Source: Gossypium raimondii
Taxonomy: Eukaryota > Streptophyta > Magnoliopsida > Malvales > Malvaceae
DNA length: 64,000 nt
Assembly (NCBI RefSeq): GCF_025698545.1
Contig: NC_068570.1
Location: forward strand, 1,302,001-1,366,000
Reading direction: 5' to 3'
This document shows, piece by piece, positions 25,801 to 35,823 of the stretch. The notes beneath the pieces are model-generated. The model saw nothing but the letters and a program-made list of their open reading frames with translations. It searched no databases and was not told the origin of the DNA. Within the stretch, counting starts at the first letter, position 1. Every line of letters starts with the position of its first letter. The translations under genes were made by a program, and so were the position numbers.

Positions 25801-27160
25801 TTGAATCTAATATAATTTGATTTTACCTCAAAATTTTCATAATCTGAATTTATCAACTTAATCCAAATTTACTTCAACCTAAACTAGATTGAACAATTAG
25901 ATAGAAACTAAAAAATTCGAAAAAGCAACTTCAAATATCCAAATTTAAAATGACAAAAAAAGTTATTTAACTCGTAATGAACTAAAAAAATTGATAATAT
26001 TTAGTTTTCTGTTCGAACTTCTCTAAAAATATTTAAATAGTATTTGAATTTGTATTCGGTTATATAGGTTGATATATTTGCTCATGGGTCCGTCCATGCA
26101 AGGTATGTAGATCAATTTTCTAAGCTTGTCTCGACTCGAAAAATGAGTTTATATTTTTGCATAGGCTTGATCCAATTTAAGAAAAGTAAACTCAGTGTCA
26201 ACTCAATCCGTCCATATTTGATTTTTTTAGATCAATTTTATTTAAAAATAAATTTAAAATATATATAGTACACTAAATGCACTAAAAATATTTTTTTCTA
26301 ACATATGAAAAATACATTGAAAAGTATTTATATTAAAAACACTACCATAAATATAATAAATATTTTATTATATTAAAAAACACAAATAAATATAATAATT
26401 ATTTTATTACATTAAATATAATTTTTAAAATTTTATATTTTGGGTTGAGTTATTTAGTTGGGTGAGTTTTATTTTAAGTTTTGGATAATTTTTTTTAATA
26501 ATATAATATATCCAGGTCGTGCTCAAGCAAAAAAAAATCTTGTCCAAGGCTCAGCCCATATAAAAAATTGGCCTCAAAACTTACTCAAGCTCATTTTTTG
26601 AGTCTCGTATTTTTATCTAAACTCTCTAATTTTTCAGATGGGCCTTCAATCTAAAGTGAGTGAATTAACTCATGACCAAGTCTATTCTACACTAACACCG
26701 TTAGTTTATACTAACATACCACATATATAAATTTCAAAATTTTCAAAAAAACCTTTAAATATATATATAATTTTTTCACATTAAAATAAAGCTAAAAAAT
26801 TTATGCTTTTAATTAATTAATTTACTTTTAAATATATATATATTTTAATTTATGCTCATTACATAGTATATTGAGACATCGACACATATCACCATTAAAT
26901 TAATTATTCGTGTCACGTCAACACAAACTAACAATGTTAGTCTGAAAGTACCAATTTAGATGACAAAATATAAATTTAAGTACTAACAATATTCAAAAAG
27001 TAAACTACATATTAACTCCAAAAAAGAGAAATTTAACCTTAAACTCGGATAATTCAAACTCAGAACATAAGAGCTTTAAAATCCCAATTGACTCAATACA
27101 AAACCAATTTAACTCAGAATTGATTCAATCCTAATGTGTTGGACAAAAAAAAATCCTAAA
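25801..27160. other. AT-rich spacer in the tRNA-Phe array
   Basis: No gene recognised. Around 26040-26690 there are words resembling the GC-rich hAT family ('catgaccaagtctattc' at the right), so a decayed element may be present, but I cannot place two termini. Confidence 0.35.
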
Positions 27161-27680
27161 GTGACTAAAAATAAAGAATAATACAAACTCATAATAAATT
27201 ATAAAAAAAACCCCTTGAACCTAAATGATTCAAACACAAAATGTCAAAACTTTAAATTTTAAAAACTTTAATTAATCCTATGAACCGACCGAAAAAAAAA
27301 TTCAAGCCTTAAACCTATTGTGACCCCAATTGACTCAATCCAGAAAAGAATACTCAAGTCTTAGAGCTGCCCTGATCTCAATTAACACAATCCAAAAAAT
27401 AAAAAATGCAATGAACTGGATCGAACACTTGACTAAAAATAAAGAATGATACAAATTCGTAATAAATTATAAAAAAGAATCCAAGCCTTGAACTTAAATG
27501 ATTCAAACTCAAAATGTCAAAACCTTAATTAATTCTATGAACCAACCCCAAAAATAAAAAACTCAAGCCTTAAACCTACCCTGACCCCAATTGACTCAAT
27601 CCAAAAAGGAATACTCAAGCGTTAGACCTGCCCTGATCTCAATTAACCCGATTCAAAAAATAAAAATTGCGGTGAACGTG
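27161..27680. repeat. Direct repeat of about 270 bp leading into tRNA-Phe
   Basis: Two consecutive copies starting at 'gactaaaaataaagaat' (about 27161 and 27430) and each running through 'aaatgattcaaac', 'ctgccctgatctcaattaac' to a tRNA-Phe 3' end. The first copy ends in a decayed tRNA piece (27407-27434), the second in the intact tRNA gene at 27668. It shows that the unit duplicated together with its tRNA. Confidence 0.65.
27407..27434 (-). pseudogene. tRNA-Phe 3' fragment
   Basis: The minus strand reads AGTGTTCGATCCAGTTCATT before GCA, a mutated T-arm and 3' acceptor strand of the neighbouring tRNA-Phe. The rest of the tRNA is absent, so this is a relic. Confidence 0.6.
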
Positions 27681-27692
27681 GATCGAACACGT

Positions 27693-27735
<43 letters not shown>

Positions 27736-27740
27736 CCCGC
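27668..27740 (-). tRNA. tRNA-Phe (GAA), second intact copy
   Basis: Complete 73-nt minus-strand tRNA with the same 5' half and anticodon GAA as the copy at 23.7 kb. The T-arm reads ACGTG-TTCGATC-CACGT, so the closing pair changed from G-C to A-T on both sides, keeping the stem paired. The downstream minus-strand sequence after the discriminator includes a five-T run, suitable as a Pol III terminator. The paired change argues the gene has been under selection, though two copies alone cannot prove it. Confidence 0.95.
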
Positions 27741-27959
27741 AGATGCTTACCGTTCAATTTTACTACTTTAAATCTTATTTGAAGGTTTTCTCCTAAATTC
27801 AACCTCCCTAGAACTATTGTAATTAGAGTGATCCAAAATCACAACGTAGAGACATTGATAACACAAAACAATATGATAGAACATTAAAGCAATCTTAATG
27901 CATTATCTTTTTCTAAAAAAAATAGAAAGATGGATAAAAATTGAAGGCTTTAGAAGAAA

Positions 27960-28195
27960 TCAAAGAGAGTACCTTAGAGCGATTTGATTCGTTCTTTGGA
28001 GACGATGGCGACTTCAAGATTTGTAGTGTTAACAATGCTAGATCACTTGCGAAGACAACGAAAATGAAAGCAAAGAAGCTCCGGTAATAGAAGGAGAGAA
28101 AGAGATCGGCTTTTCTGAAGTTGCAGAGAAAAAGAACATGATGGAGGAACAGGAGAAAGTGGCGCCATTGAAATGTGTTTGGCGCCTTATCAAAT
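27960..28195. repeat. Array unit 3
   Basis: Shares GAGAGTACCTTAGAG at the left and GAGAAAGTGGCGCCATTG, GTGTTTGGCGCCTTAT at the right with the other units. TTTGGCGCC matches the E2F-site consensus TTTSSCGC. No maintained reading frame across the copies, which speaks against a protein-coding exon. Confidence 0.55.
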
Positions 28196-28604
28196 TATTG
28201 AGAAAAAAAAATTGAAAAATCTAAATCGATTCAAAATAAATTCAACTTATAAGTGAAATAGTAAAAGCAAGAGAAATTTAAAGCAGATCCAAAATCAATT
28301 TGATTGGTAAATAGCATAATTAAAGCAATATTATCAAGAAAAGGATTGAAAATTAAAATTAATTCAACTCATAAGGAAATTCAAAGATCTAAAATCAATT
28401 CGATTTAAAAATGACGTAGTTAAAGCAATGTTATCGAGAAAATATATTAAAAATACAAAACCGATCGAAAATCGATTCAACTCATCAGTAAAATTGTAAA
28501 AGAAAATAAAAATGGAAAATACAGTAAACTTTGATCAAACACACAACAGAGAGATCGATAAAATTGGAATGATTTAAAAGAGATGAAAAACAAAAAGAAA
28601 AGAA

Positions 28605-28860
28605 ATCAAAGAGAGTACCTAAGAGTTTAATCCAGAGAACGTGAATGAGCATTTTTGCGGCTACTTCAAGATTTGTAGTGTTAACAATGCTGGATCACTT
28701 GCGAAGATAACGAAAATGAATGCAATGAAGCTCCGATCATGGAAGGAGAGAGATCAGCTTTTTTGAAGTATGAAGTTGCAGGTTAGAAGAGAAGGAAGAA
28801 GAACATGGCGGGAGGAATTGGAGAAAACGGCGCCATTGAAATGTGTTTGGCGCCTTATGC
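28605..28860. repeat. Array unit 4
   Basis: Close to unit 3: both carry ACTTCAAGATTTGTAGTGTT, AACAATGCTRGATCACTTGC and GTGTTTGGCGCCTTAT. The left edge again reads GAGAGTACCTAAGAG, whose complement is AG|GTACTCTC. Units 3 and 4 are more alike than either is to unit 1, so they are the more recent pair. Confidence 0.55.
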
Positions 28861-30227
28861 ATTTAATCAATTAAATATCCGTTTTATACTTTTTTTTTTA
28901 ATCTTAGATGTTGGATGATTATATTAAAATTCAAAAATATAAAAATTAAATCTCAACTACCAATGTAAAAACATATTCCAACCTATGTAACACGAAATGT
29001 TAACATGTTAATTTAACTGATAATATATATTTTTAAACATGATTAAATATAAATTGATCGATCACGGTTCATTAATTTAGTTGGTCTGAACAATTCAATA
29101 AAATAATTCATTAAAAGTTTTGTAAAATTATTTGAAAAATATTAAAATTGGTTCAACCACCGATTTTCTATCAATCTATACTAATTCACAAATCTACTAG
29201 TCTAAAACCTTTTTTCAAACCCGTACCCTAACCAATTTTAAATCCCAACAGATCCAATTCAAATAACCATAACCAAAACAAATATATAACTAAAATGCAA
29301 TAGAAGAACAGCTAAGTTTAATACAAGAATTGCTTCTAACCTTAAGACATTTAGCTAAATTTAACAAAGTTATAAAGCAAACAGTCCGAGAAGAAACAGT
29401 TCACTAAATTTATTAGAACAGTTTCTAGCCTCTTAATGCACTTAACTAAATTCAACAAAAAAAATACAGAAAACACCCTAAGAGGAAACTGTTCACTAAA
29501 TTTAATAGAAGAACCGCTTCTAGCCTATTAAGATACTTAACCTAAGGGAAAGGATTGTATGAAACAGTGACGTCACGTCCTTTGTATCTATTTTCCAATA
29601 GTTTTAGGTCACATCAATATTTTCATCTTGAAAAAAATCAAATCCAAATTAAAGTTCTGAAATTCAAGATAAGAAAACTAATATGACATAAAATTACAAA
29701 GTTACAAAGCAAACACCCAAACTAAATATTGCTCAATTAGCATATCCATACACTTTCAACCGTACTAAACATGTGTAATTTAATAATTGGTCCTTCTCGC
29801 CAACTCTTCACCCATTTACTAAAAATATTAGTGTATTTATATTTTAATTTTAAATTGAGCAAACAATGTATCTCAATTAACGCCTCACTCGTATACAAGA
29901 GGTCTTATAGCTCCTTGTCCATACGAAATTGGCAAGCTTCATCTTTCTCCGTAACTCTCCACGAGAGAGTTTGCTCCTTTCATTATTCACCGCTAAGACA
30001 ATCGGCTCTCTGCGCCATCTTAAACGAAGGAAATCGACCTACTATAACTTCCGCTTGTCTGATCTTTGCATCAACAAGCTTAAAAGCAATCCAAGTTACC
30101 AAAATGGTGTGCCAACTAGTGTGAAAATATGAATATCAAGCAAGGAGAATATTGAGAGCTCAAAGCAGATCCAAAATCAATTCGACTCGTAAATAGCATA
30201 TTTAAAGCAATATTAACGAGAAAAAAA
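28861..30227. other. Spacer in the tRNA-Phe array
   Basis: No gene recognised. An open frame of 117 codons near 29771-30124 overlaps another frame and has no family signature, splice context or codon bias that I can point to. Short repeated phrases ('gaacagctaag', 'ctaaattcaacaaa') at 29300-29530 indicate small local duplications. Confidence 0.4.
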
Positions 30228-30229
30228 AT

Positions 30230-30285
30230 TGATCGCGACCTTCAAATCTTTTATCTGATGCTCTGCCAACTGAGCTATCCACTAT
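30230..30285 (-). pseudogene. tRNA-Phe pseudogene, 5' two-thirds
   Basis: The minus strand keeps GGATAGCTCAGTTGGCAGAGC (A box and D-arm, quoted in part) and an altered anticodon arm ATAAAAGATTT, in which GAA reads AAA, then GAAGGTCGCG before similarity stops. The T-arm and 3' acceptor strand are lost, so it cannot fold into a tRNA. Confidence 0.7.
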
Positions 30286-30559
30286 ATATGTGTTAAAACC
30301 ATTTTTGCTGGTATAAATCTTATTTGCAGCTTCTCCAATGGTATGCTAAATTCAATTTCCTTCTACCTTGACAAAAACTATTGTACAGACTAACTCGATT
30401 CCAATTTAGATTGATACAGATCACACCGTAGATACCTTGAATGCCAAATTTTCATTTAACATTATAATATTGTTAGATTTTAATAATCGATCGTAGCTGA
30501 TTAGATTTTTCTATCACCTATAAATTTAGAGAGGTTGACAAAATCGGAAGGATTTAAAA

Positions 30560-30765
30560 AAAAAATAGTAAGAGGTGCGAGTTCAAACCAGACCCTCAAT
30601 GGGTTGATAGGCTTGAGAAGACGACAAAAAACGAAGGCAAAGAAGCTCTGATCACGGAAGCAGAGAAAGAGAGTCAGCTATGAAGTGTGGAGTTGCAGAG
30701 AAGAAGAAACATGGCAGCGGAGGAAGAGAGGGGCGCTGTTTGTTTGGCACCTTATCCAATTAATC
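30560..30765. repeat. Array unit 5, most decayed
   Basis: Retains GCGAGTTCAAACCAGA, GAAGCAGAGAAAGAGAGTCAG and GGCAGCGGAGGAAGAG, and ends GTTTGGCACCTTATCC where the other units have GGCGCC. The splice-donor-like edge is mutated (agtaagaggtg instead of agtacctaag). Confidence 0.5.
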
Positions 30766-30801
30766 ATCTAAATACTTGTTTGGCAAAACAAAAATTATAA
30801 T

Positions 30802-30848
30802 GGGGTGAGCGTGGATCGAACACGCGACCTTCAGATCTTCAGTCTGAT
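30802..30848 (-). pseudogene. tRNA-Phe 3' half
   Basis: The minus strand carries the anticodon arm (CAGACTGAAGATCTG), variable loop, T-arm GCGTGTTCGATCCACGC and an altered 3' end CACCCCA, then breaks off before the D-arm. Together with the 5' relic about 520 bases away it looks like one tRNA copy torn apart or two separate decayed copies. Confidence 0.7.
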
Positions 30849-31035
30849 CTGGAGAGAAAAAAAGAAATGGAGAGAAAAAAAATTGAGTTCAATTTGATTT
30901 TTTAAAATCGGTTCCATTATAATTTAAATGTGTTTAATTCAATTTGATTTTTGATTTACTAGTTAAAAAATTTAATTAGCATCACTGAATCAATATTCTA
31001 ATTTTATTAAATAATTTTTAAAAAAATTAAAAACC

Positions 31036-31062
31036 AAGAAGAAGAAGAAGAAGAAGAAGAAA
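31036..31062. repeat. GAA microsatellite
   Basis: Uninterrupted run of aag/gaa triplets of about nine units in non-coding DNA upstream of unit-5 remnants. Confidence 0.85.
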
Positions 31063-31791
31063 TAAACATTCAAAGTAATGTCACCCAAAATTAAATATAA
31101 TATACTACATAAAAATGAAATAAAGGAAAACGCTGATACTAATGTAAAAACACATTCTTTAACATGCTAATTTACATAAAAATATATATTCTTTAATTGA
31201 TCTAACCGATTTGGAAGATCTGATTAAATAAATCATAAAAATTCGTAAAAATATTAAAAATATTCAACTGGTTCATACCGATTCGGAGCTCTACCAGTCT
31301 AAAGCCTTTTTCCGGACTGGTATTCTAACCAGTTCCTGGTCAAACCAATCCAGTTCAGATAACCATAATATAGCTTAAATGCAATCCAAGTTACCAAAAA
31401 TGGTGTTCCAAGTTCCAACTAGAGTGAAAATATGAATAACAAGAAGCAAATGAAAGGAACAAATTCTTATTTATGAATATAACTTAAATTATTCATCAAG
31501 CACACTACCACACACGTCAGCCAATTCATATATCCCAATCACCAAGTTTCTCTTTTTAACTGAACACATAAAATTAAATAATGAATCCAATCCCTAAAAA
31601 AACAAAACTACTTAAAAAAAGGGGTCAAAATTCAGTTCCACTCCATATTTGGAGGGATTTATGTAAGAATTCTACACAACCCAGAGAGAGTTATGGAGTA
31701 ACAACTAACAAGCCAGTCCCCCTTTACCCCTCTTTTTTTTTTTCTAGTTCAAGTGTCTTAGAGCTATAACATCTCTCCTGCTGTTATTATT

Positions 31792-34700
31792 TTAGCTTAC
31801 CTGCTGCTGATGACTGCCGTAGATCGGATATGCCCCGTATGCGGTGGCTGCAGCCGCGTACATGCCTAAGCTATTTGGTGGTGGCAAAGCATAGCCGTAA
31901 CCATCGTAGACCTGCCCTCCATAGTAAGCTCCACCCCACTGGTTACTGTAATCAGCCCTAAACTGCAATATCACAAAATAATAGGTTAGGAATAATTCAC
32001 CATAGCTTTCTTAAGGTAAATGTACTTGAGAGGTCCCTCAATTTGTACTATTAAAAAGAATCAAATAAGACCAAACTGGAATAAAATTAACATTTACTGT
32101 TTCAAAAAATATAATTTATTGTTTAATAGAGAGTATTTTAAGTTTTTATGGTTCTGTAAATGAAATCTTCTATTTGCAATTGTTTTCAATTGAAAAAAAA
32201 ATTTCAAGATATTTTCTAAACAATAAATGTTAGCTTTGATGCAATTTGCAATTATTTGATTCTTTTTAATAGTATAGAGACTACATTAATCTATTTAATA
32301 ATAAAGAGACTAATTTGATCTGGTCCCTATAATACTCGGACCTCCTAGGTACTTTAACCCTTTCTTAACGGTGAAAGGGGAACTGGATAGAGAATAAAGA
32401 CCTGTTTATTTGCTGGATTGCGACCCCAAGAGAGACGCACTGTTTGCTTGCCGATATTCGTTTCATTCAACTTCTGTAATGCCTCCTCAGCATTGTTCCT
32501 GTTAGAGACTCAACAGTAACTAGATCACACCTTTAATATAGTAGTCTTCTATAGGCAAAAGCAAAAAAATATAGCCAAAACTTCACCTGTTGGCAAATCG
32601 TACAAACCCACATCCTTTTCCAACAGGTATTTTAACAGAGACTAATTCACCATACTGAGAGAAAGGTTGCCTGAGGTCTTCCTCGGTCACATTAGGGTCA
32701 AGCCCTCCAACAAAGATCTGTAATAAATTTTGATTAGCCAAAGGAGGTACAGATTTTGGTCCTCCTGAGAGTTCAAGCCAAAAGAAGCTTAAAAACTTAC
32801 TGTTGTATTTGAAGAATCTCCATCAGATTGGGTTGAAGAACCATTTGATGCATAGCCACCTTCCAAGAAAAAAAAGAAAGCGAATGTATCAAGCAAAATC
32901 CTAAAGGCTTTTATACTGTAACGGTTAAATTTGCCTTCAGTGGTCGAAAATAGATGGGGCCAGAATGAACACCAAAAGGTTTGCAAGGATGCAATTATAA
33001 AACCAGGTAAATAAGCATCTGGAGTCGGCAATTATCCAAGCACTCACATTATTTTATAATGCCAATCATGAAATTGCCACAAAAGTCAACTTTTCTATTA
33101 AAGAAAATGAAAAGAAAAAGGAATGAAAGAAGTTAAAGATTCATTATTAGACACAATTCAACTAAAAGTATGTTACGGTCATGAAACAATAATGGAATTT
33201 GTCAATCACACATTATCAAAATTTGAGATAACCCAATTAGCTTCTCTCATAGAATACAAATCTATGATGGTTTCGATTTAAAAAAAAATCAAGTCGGTAT
33301 AATAACCTTTATATTTCTTCAAAACCAACAACAAACTAGTCCTTACTGAAAGCAACATACGAAATAGCTGATCAACTTTTAACAATTCCTATGCTATTTT
33401 ATTGCTCATAAAAGAAAACAGGAATCGTGACCCTTGAAATTCAGCTGTGGTCACTGACGATGCTATTTTATATTGCATGAAAAAAGGTACTTACAAATAG
33501 AAATGTTAGGAAGGCATAAACCCCATCAAAAGAGGCTAGTGTGAGTTTGGATGGGCGGTGTGGTGCAGTGCGGTGCGTTTAACTTACTTTTTGTCTCACG
33601 CTATAGTATCACTATAATATCTAATCTCACCACCACCGCTGTTTTTACACTAACAGCAGGTAAACGCACCGCCCATCCAAACCCATACTTAACCAAGTTG
33701 CCCAACAGAAAGGGAAAAGCGGGATATGTAAGAACTTTGTTACACTAAAACAAACAGAAAAGTAGCATTTTATTGCCCCAAAAAGCTAAGATTTGATGTC
33801 AACAAAATCTAATAACCAAAAGAAAGGCAGCTTAGATAAATCATAAAGTGCCTCAGAAGGAATCACTGATCTGCTAGGTTTGAAATTTTAAGTCAAAGTA
33901 AGGGAAGCAGCACCAAATATGAAAGGGTAAGGTGAGGCAAGACTCGAGATAAACTTTTTACATCTACTACAAAGCATCCCCAAAGGAAAAAAAACAAAGA
34001 AATGCAAGCAGCAAGAAACAGAATGTAAAAAGATAAGCACTTGTAGCAATAAAGGTAGCTCCTTAACTAAAATTTTAAGATGTACCAATCCTTTAAAGCT
34101 TAAACAGAACAAATAAAGAAAAAGCACGTTAAATAATCAAATACCCTGTGAAGAATATTGCTGTTGATACCCTGATGACTTCCTGGGAGTTGCAGCACCA
34201 ATACGCATAGGCCTGCTTGAACAATATGCACCATTCATTTCAGTCATGGCTTGGGACCTTTCAGTATCATCCCCAAACCTCACAAAACCATAACCCTTTG
34301 ATCGACCAGTATTAGCATCAATTACAACTTTTGCAGCTTTAACAGAAGGATATTTACTAGCAAAAGTTTCATGCAATAGGCTATCAGTAACATCTGCAGC
34401 TAAATCTCCTACAAAAATAGAAAGATCAGGACCATTTTCTGAGCGCTTCTCTCCTGTGCTAAAAGTAGCCCAATTCAGGCGGAATGGCTGTTCTGTATTA
34501 GGCATCAACATGCCACTATAATTTTGAAGAACTTTCTCTGCCATTGCATGTGAAAAAAATTCCACAAATCCATATCCTTCTGATAAACCAGTTTGCTTAT
34601 TGCGAATGACCTTAATGGACACAATCTGCTCAAATAAATTCCAAATATCAATTATTAGACAAGCAACTAGAACCCTTAAATCAGATTTCTATATTTCCTG

Positions 34701-35823
34701 TGCCTCTGCCTTCTAAAATCAATCATACTTGGTTTAAATTTAAGCAAAGGCTCTATCACAATAAGCGAACCTTACATTTAAGCCAAATGTACTGAACATA
34801 TTGCATAGATCAACATAGGCCAAAAAGTCAAGATATTTTGAATTTAACATGTAATTTAACCTCAACATTCATAATATATGTTGTAAACAGCTTTTTAACA
34901 TTCCAAACAATATCTTCAACCAAGAAAGTCAAATTCCAAACTTGTTTCAGGCTCTAGTTAATTAATCAGCTTTTTGTTGTATTATCTTTAAATGCCTCAA
35001 ATAGCAAAATCAATAATTGACTACACCCAGTTTACTGGTTCATACTCATCCCATTCATAGTATTTGATTCTATATATACAACCACGCGAGCTACATACCA
35101 AGACCAATAACACTGACATAGATACACAACCCCATCTTTTTGCTACAAATACCCTATAACAATACTCGTAAGATTACTATTTTCATCAATAGTAGTCAAT
35201 GAAGATGCATTTAATTTGAATAATCTCCATAAATAGTACAAAATAAGTGCTCTTATAGCATTCTCACGTGCATTTACATACACACTAGTCACACAAGCAT
35301 ATCAATCGATTGACAGTGCCATAATTGCAGAAACCACAACAAATATAATTTCAATAATTAATGAAATATAAACATATTCACAGCCAATCATTCAATTAAA
35401 ACTAAGCATCTAATTTTTTTAAAAACAAATCAATATAATTAAGAGGAATTCGTATCAAGTTTCAACCTCGCCAGTAGAAGCGAAACAGCTATGAAGATAG
35501 TTCTCATCCATCCAATGATGCAAATCACCAACCCAAACGGTCTTATTCTCGCCGCCACCACCAGATCCTTGCTGCTGCTGCTGCGACAGCGCGTGACCGT
35601 GGTGATGATACTGATGATGATAAGGCACGTAGTGTTGAGGCGGAGGAGGTGGCGGCGCAACAAAGTGTTGCGGTTGCATCATTTGATGCTGCATTACCAT
35701 AGCCGCCGCAGCAGTCGGAGGATACTGCATAGCCACCCACTGTGGATGCGGTTGCGGCGGCGGTTGTTGTTGAGGCCGTTGATTCTGTTCCGTTTGTGAA
35801 TCCGAACCACCGTTTTGCTGCAT
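31792..35823 (-). CDS. RBP45/RBP47-type triple-RRM polyadenylate-binding protein
   Basis: Nuclear mRNA-binding protein of the plant oligouridylate/poly(A)-binding RBP45/47 group, implicated in mRNA processing and stress granules. Six exons, minus strand: 35467-35823, 34145-34625, 32801-32859, 32587-32717, 32402-32498, 31792-31962; 431 residues. The N terminus is Gln/Pro/His-rich (MQQNGGSDSQTEQNQRPQ). RRM1 (about 94-172) has KTVWVGDLHHW and GYGFVEF; RRM2 (about 187-265) has SIFVGDLAADV and KGYGFVRF; RRM3 (about 286-357) has IFVGGLDPNVTEEDL and GCGFVRF. The C terminus, rich in Gly/Tyr/Ala, ends HQQQVS as usual for the group. Intron 2 contains a MITE and intron 5 another. The last three codons GTA AGC TAA also form a 5' splice-site consensus. 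The first exon is partly copied at 44751-44861. Confidence 0.95.
32015..32359. mobile_element. Second-family MITE with perfect 9-bp target duplication
   Basis: A 345-bp element with ends GGTAAATGTACTTGAGAGG and CCTCCTAGGTACTTTAACC in inverted orientation, flanked by identical CTTTCTTAA at 32006-32014 and 32360-32368. A 9-bp duplication fits Mutator-type insertion. It lies in intron 5 of the RBP45/47 gene (between exons 31792-31962 and 32402-32498) and ends 42 bases from exon 5. A shorter relative is at 9831-10041. Confidence 0.85.
33538..33694. mobile_element. Short MITE with GGATGGGCGGTG termini (intron 2 of RBP45/47)
   Basis: About 155 bp bounded by GTGAGTTTGGATGGGCGGTG on the left and its near-complement CACCGCCCATCCAAACCCAT on the right. 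The interior has no coding capacity. A relative lies at 46271-46418. Target duplication is not clear for this copy. Confidence 0.8.

Noticed and set aside
26040-26690. Possible additional GC-rich hAT element
   Set aside because: Only family-like words were seen; I could not find matching termini or a target duplication.
29771-30132. Two overlapping plus-strand frames of up to 117 codons
   Set aside because: No family signature, no splice-supported extension, and different frames compete over the same DNA.
31036-31062. Triplet repeat considered as part of an array such as CRISPR
   Set aside because: It is a plain GAA microsatellite with no spacers; no CRISPR-like array exists in this plant window.
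35491-35799. Plus-strand Arg/Leu-rich open frame of 102 codons
   Set aside because: Opposite strand of the Gln/Pro-rich first exon of the RBP45/47 gene; composition is a shadow of the CAG/CCG repeats.
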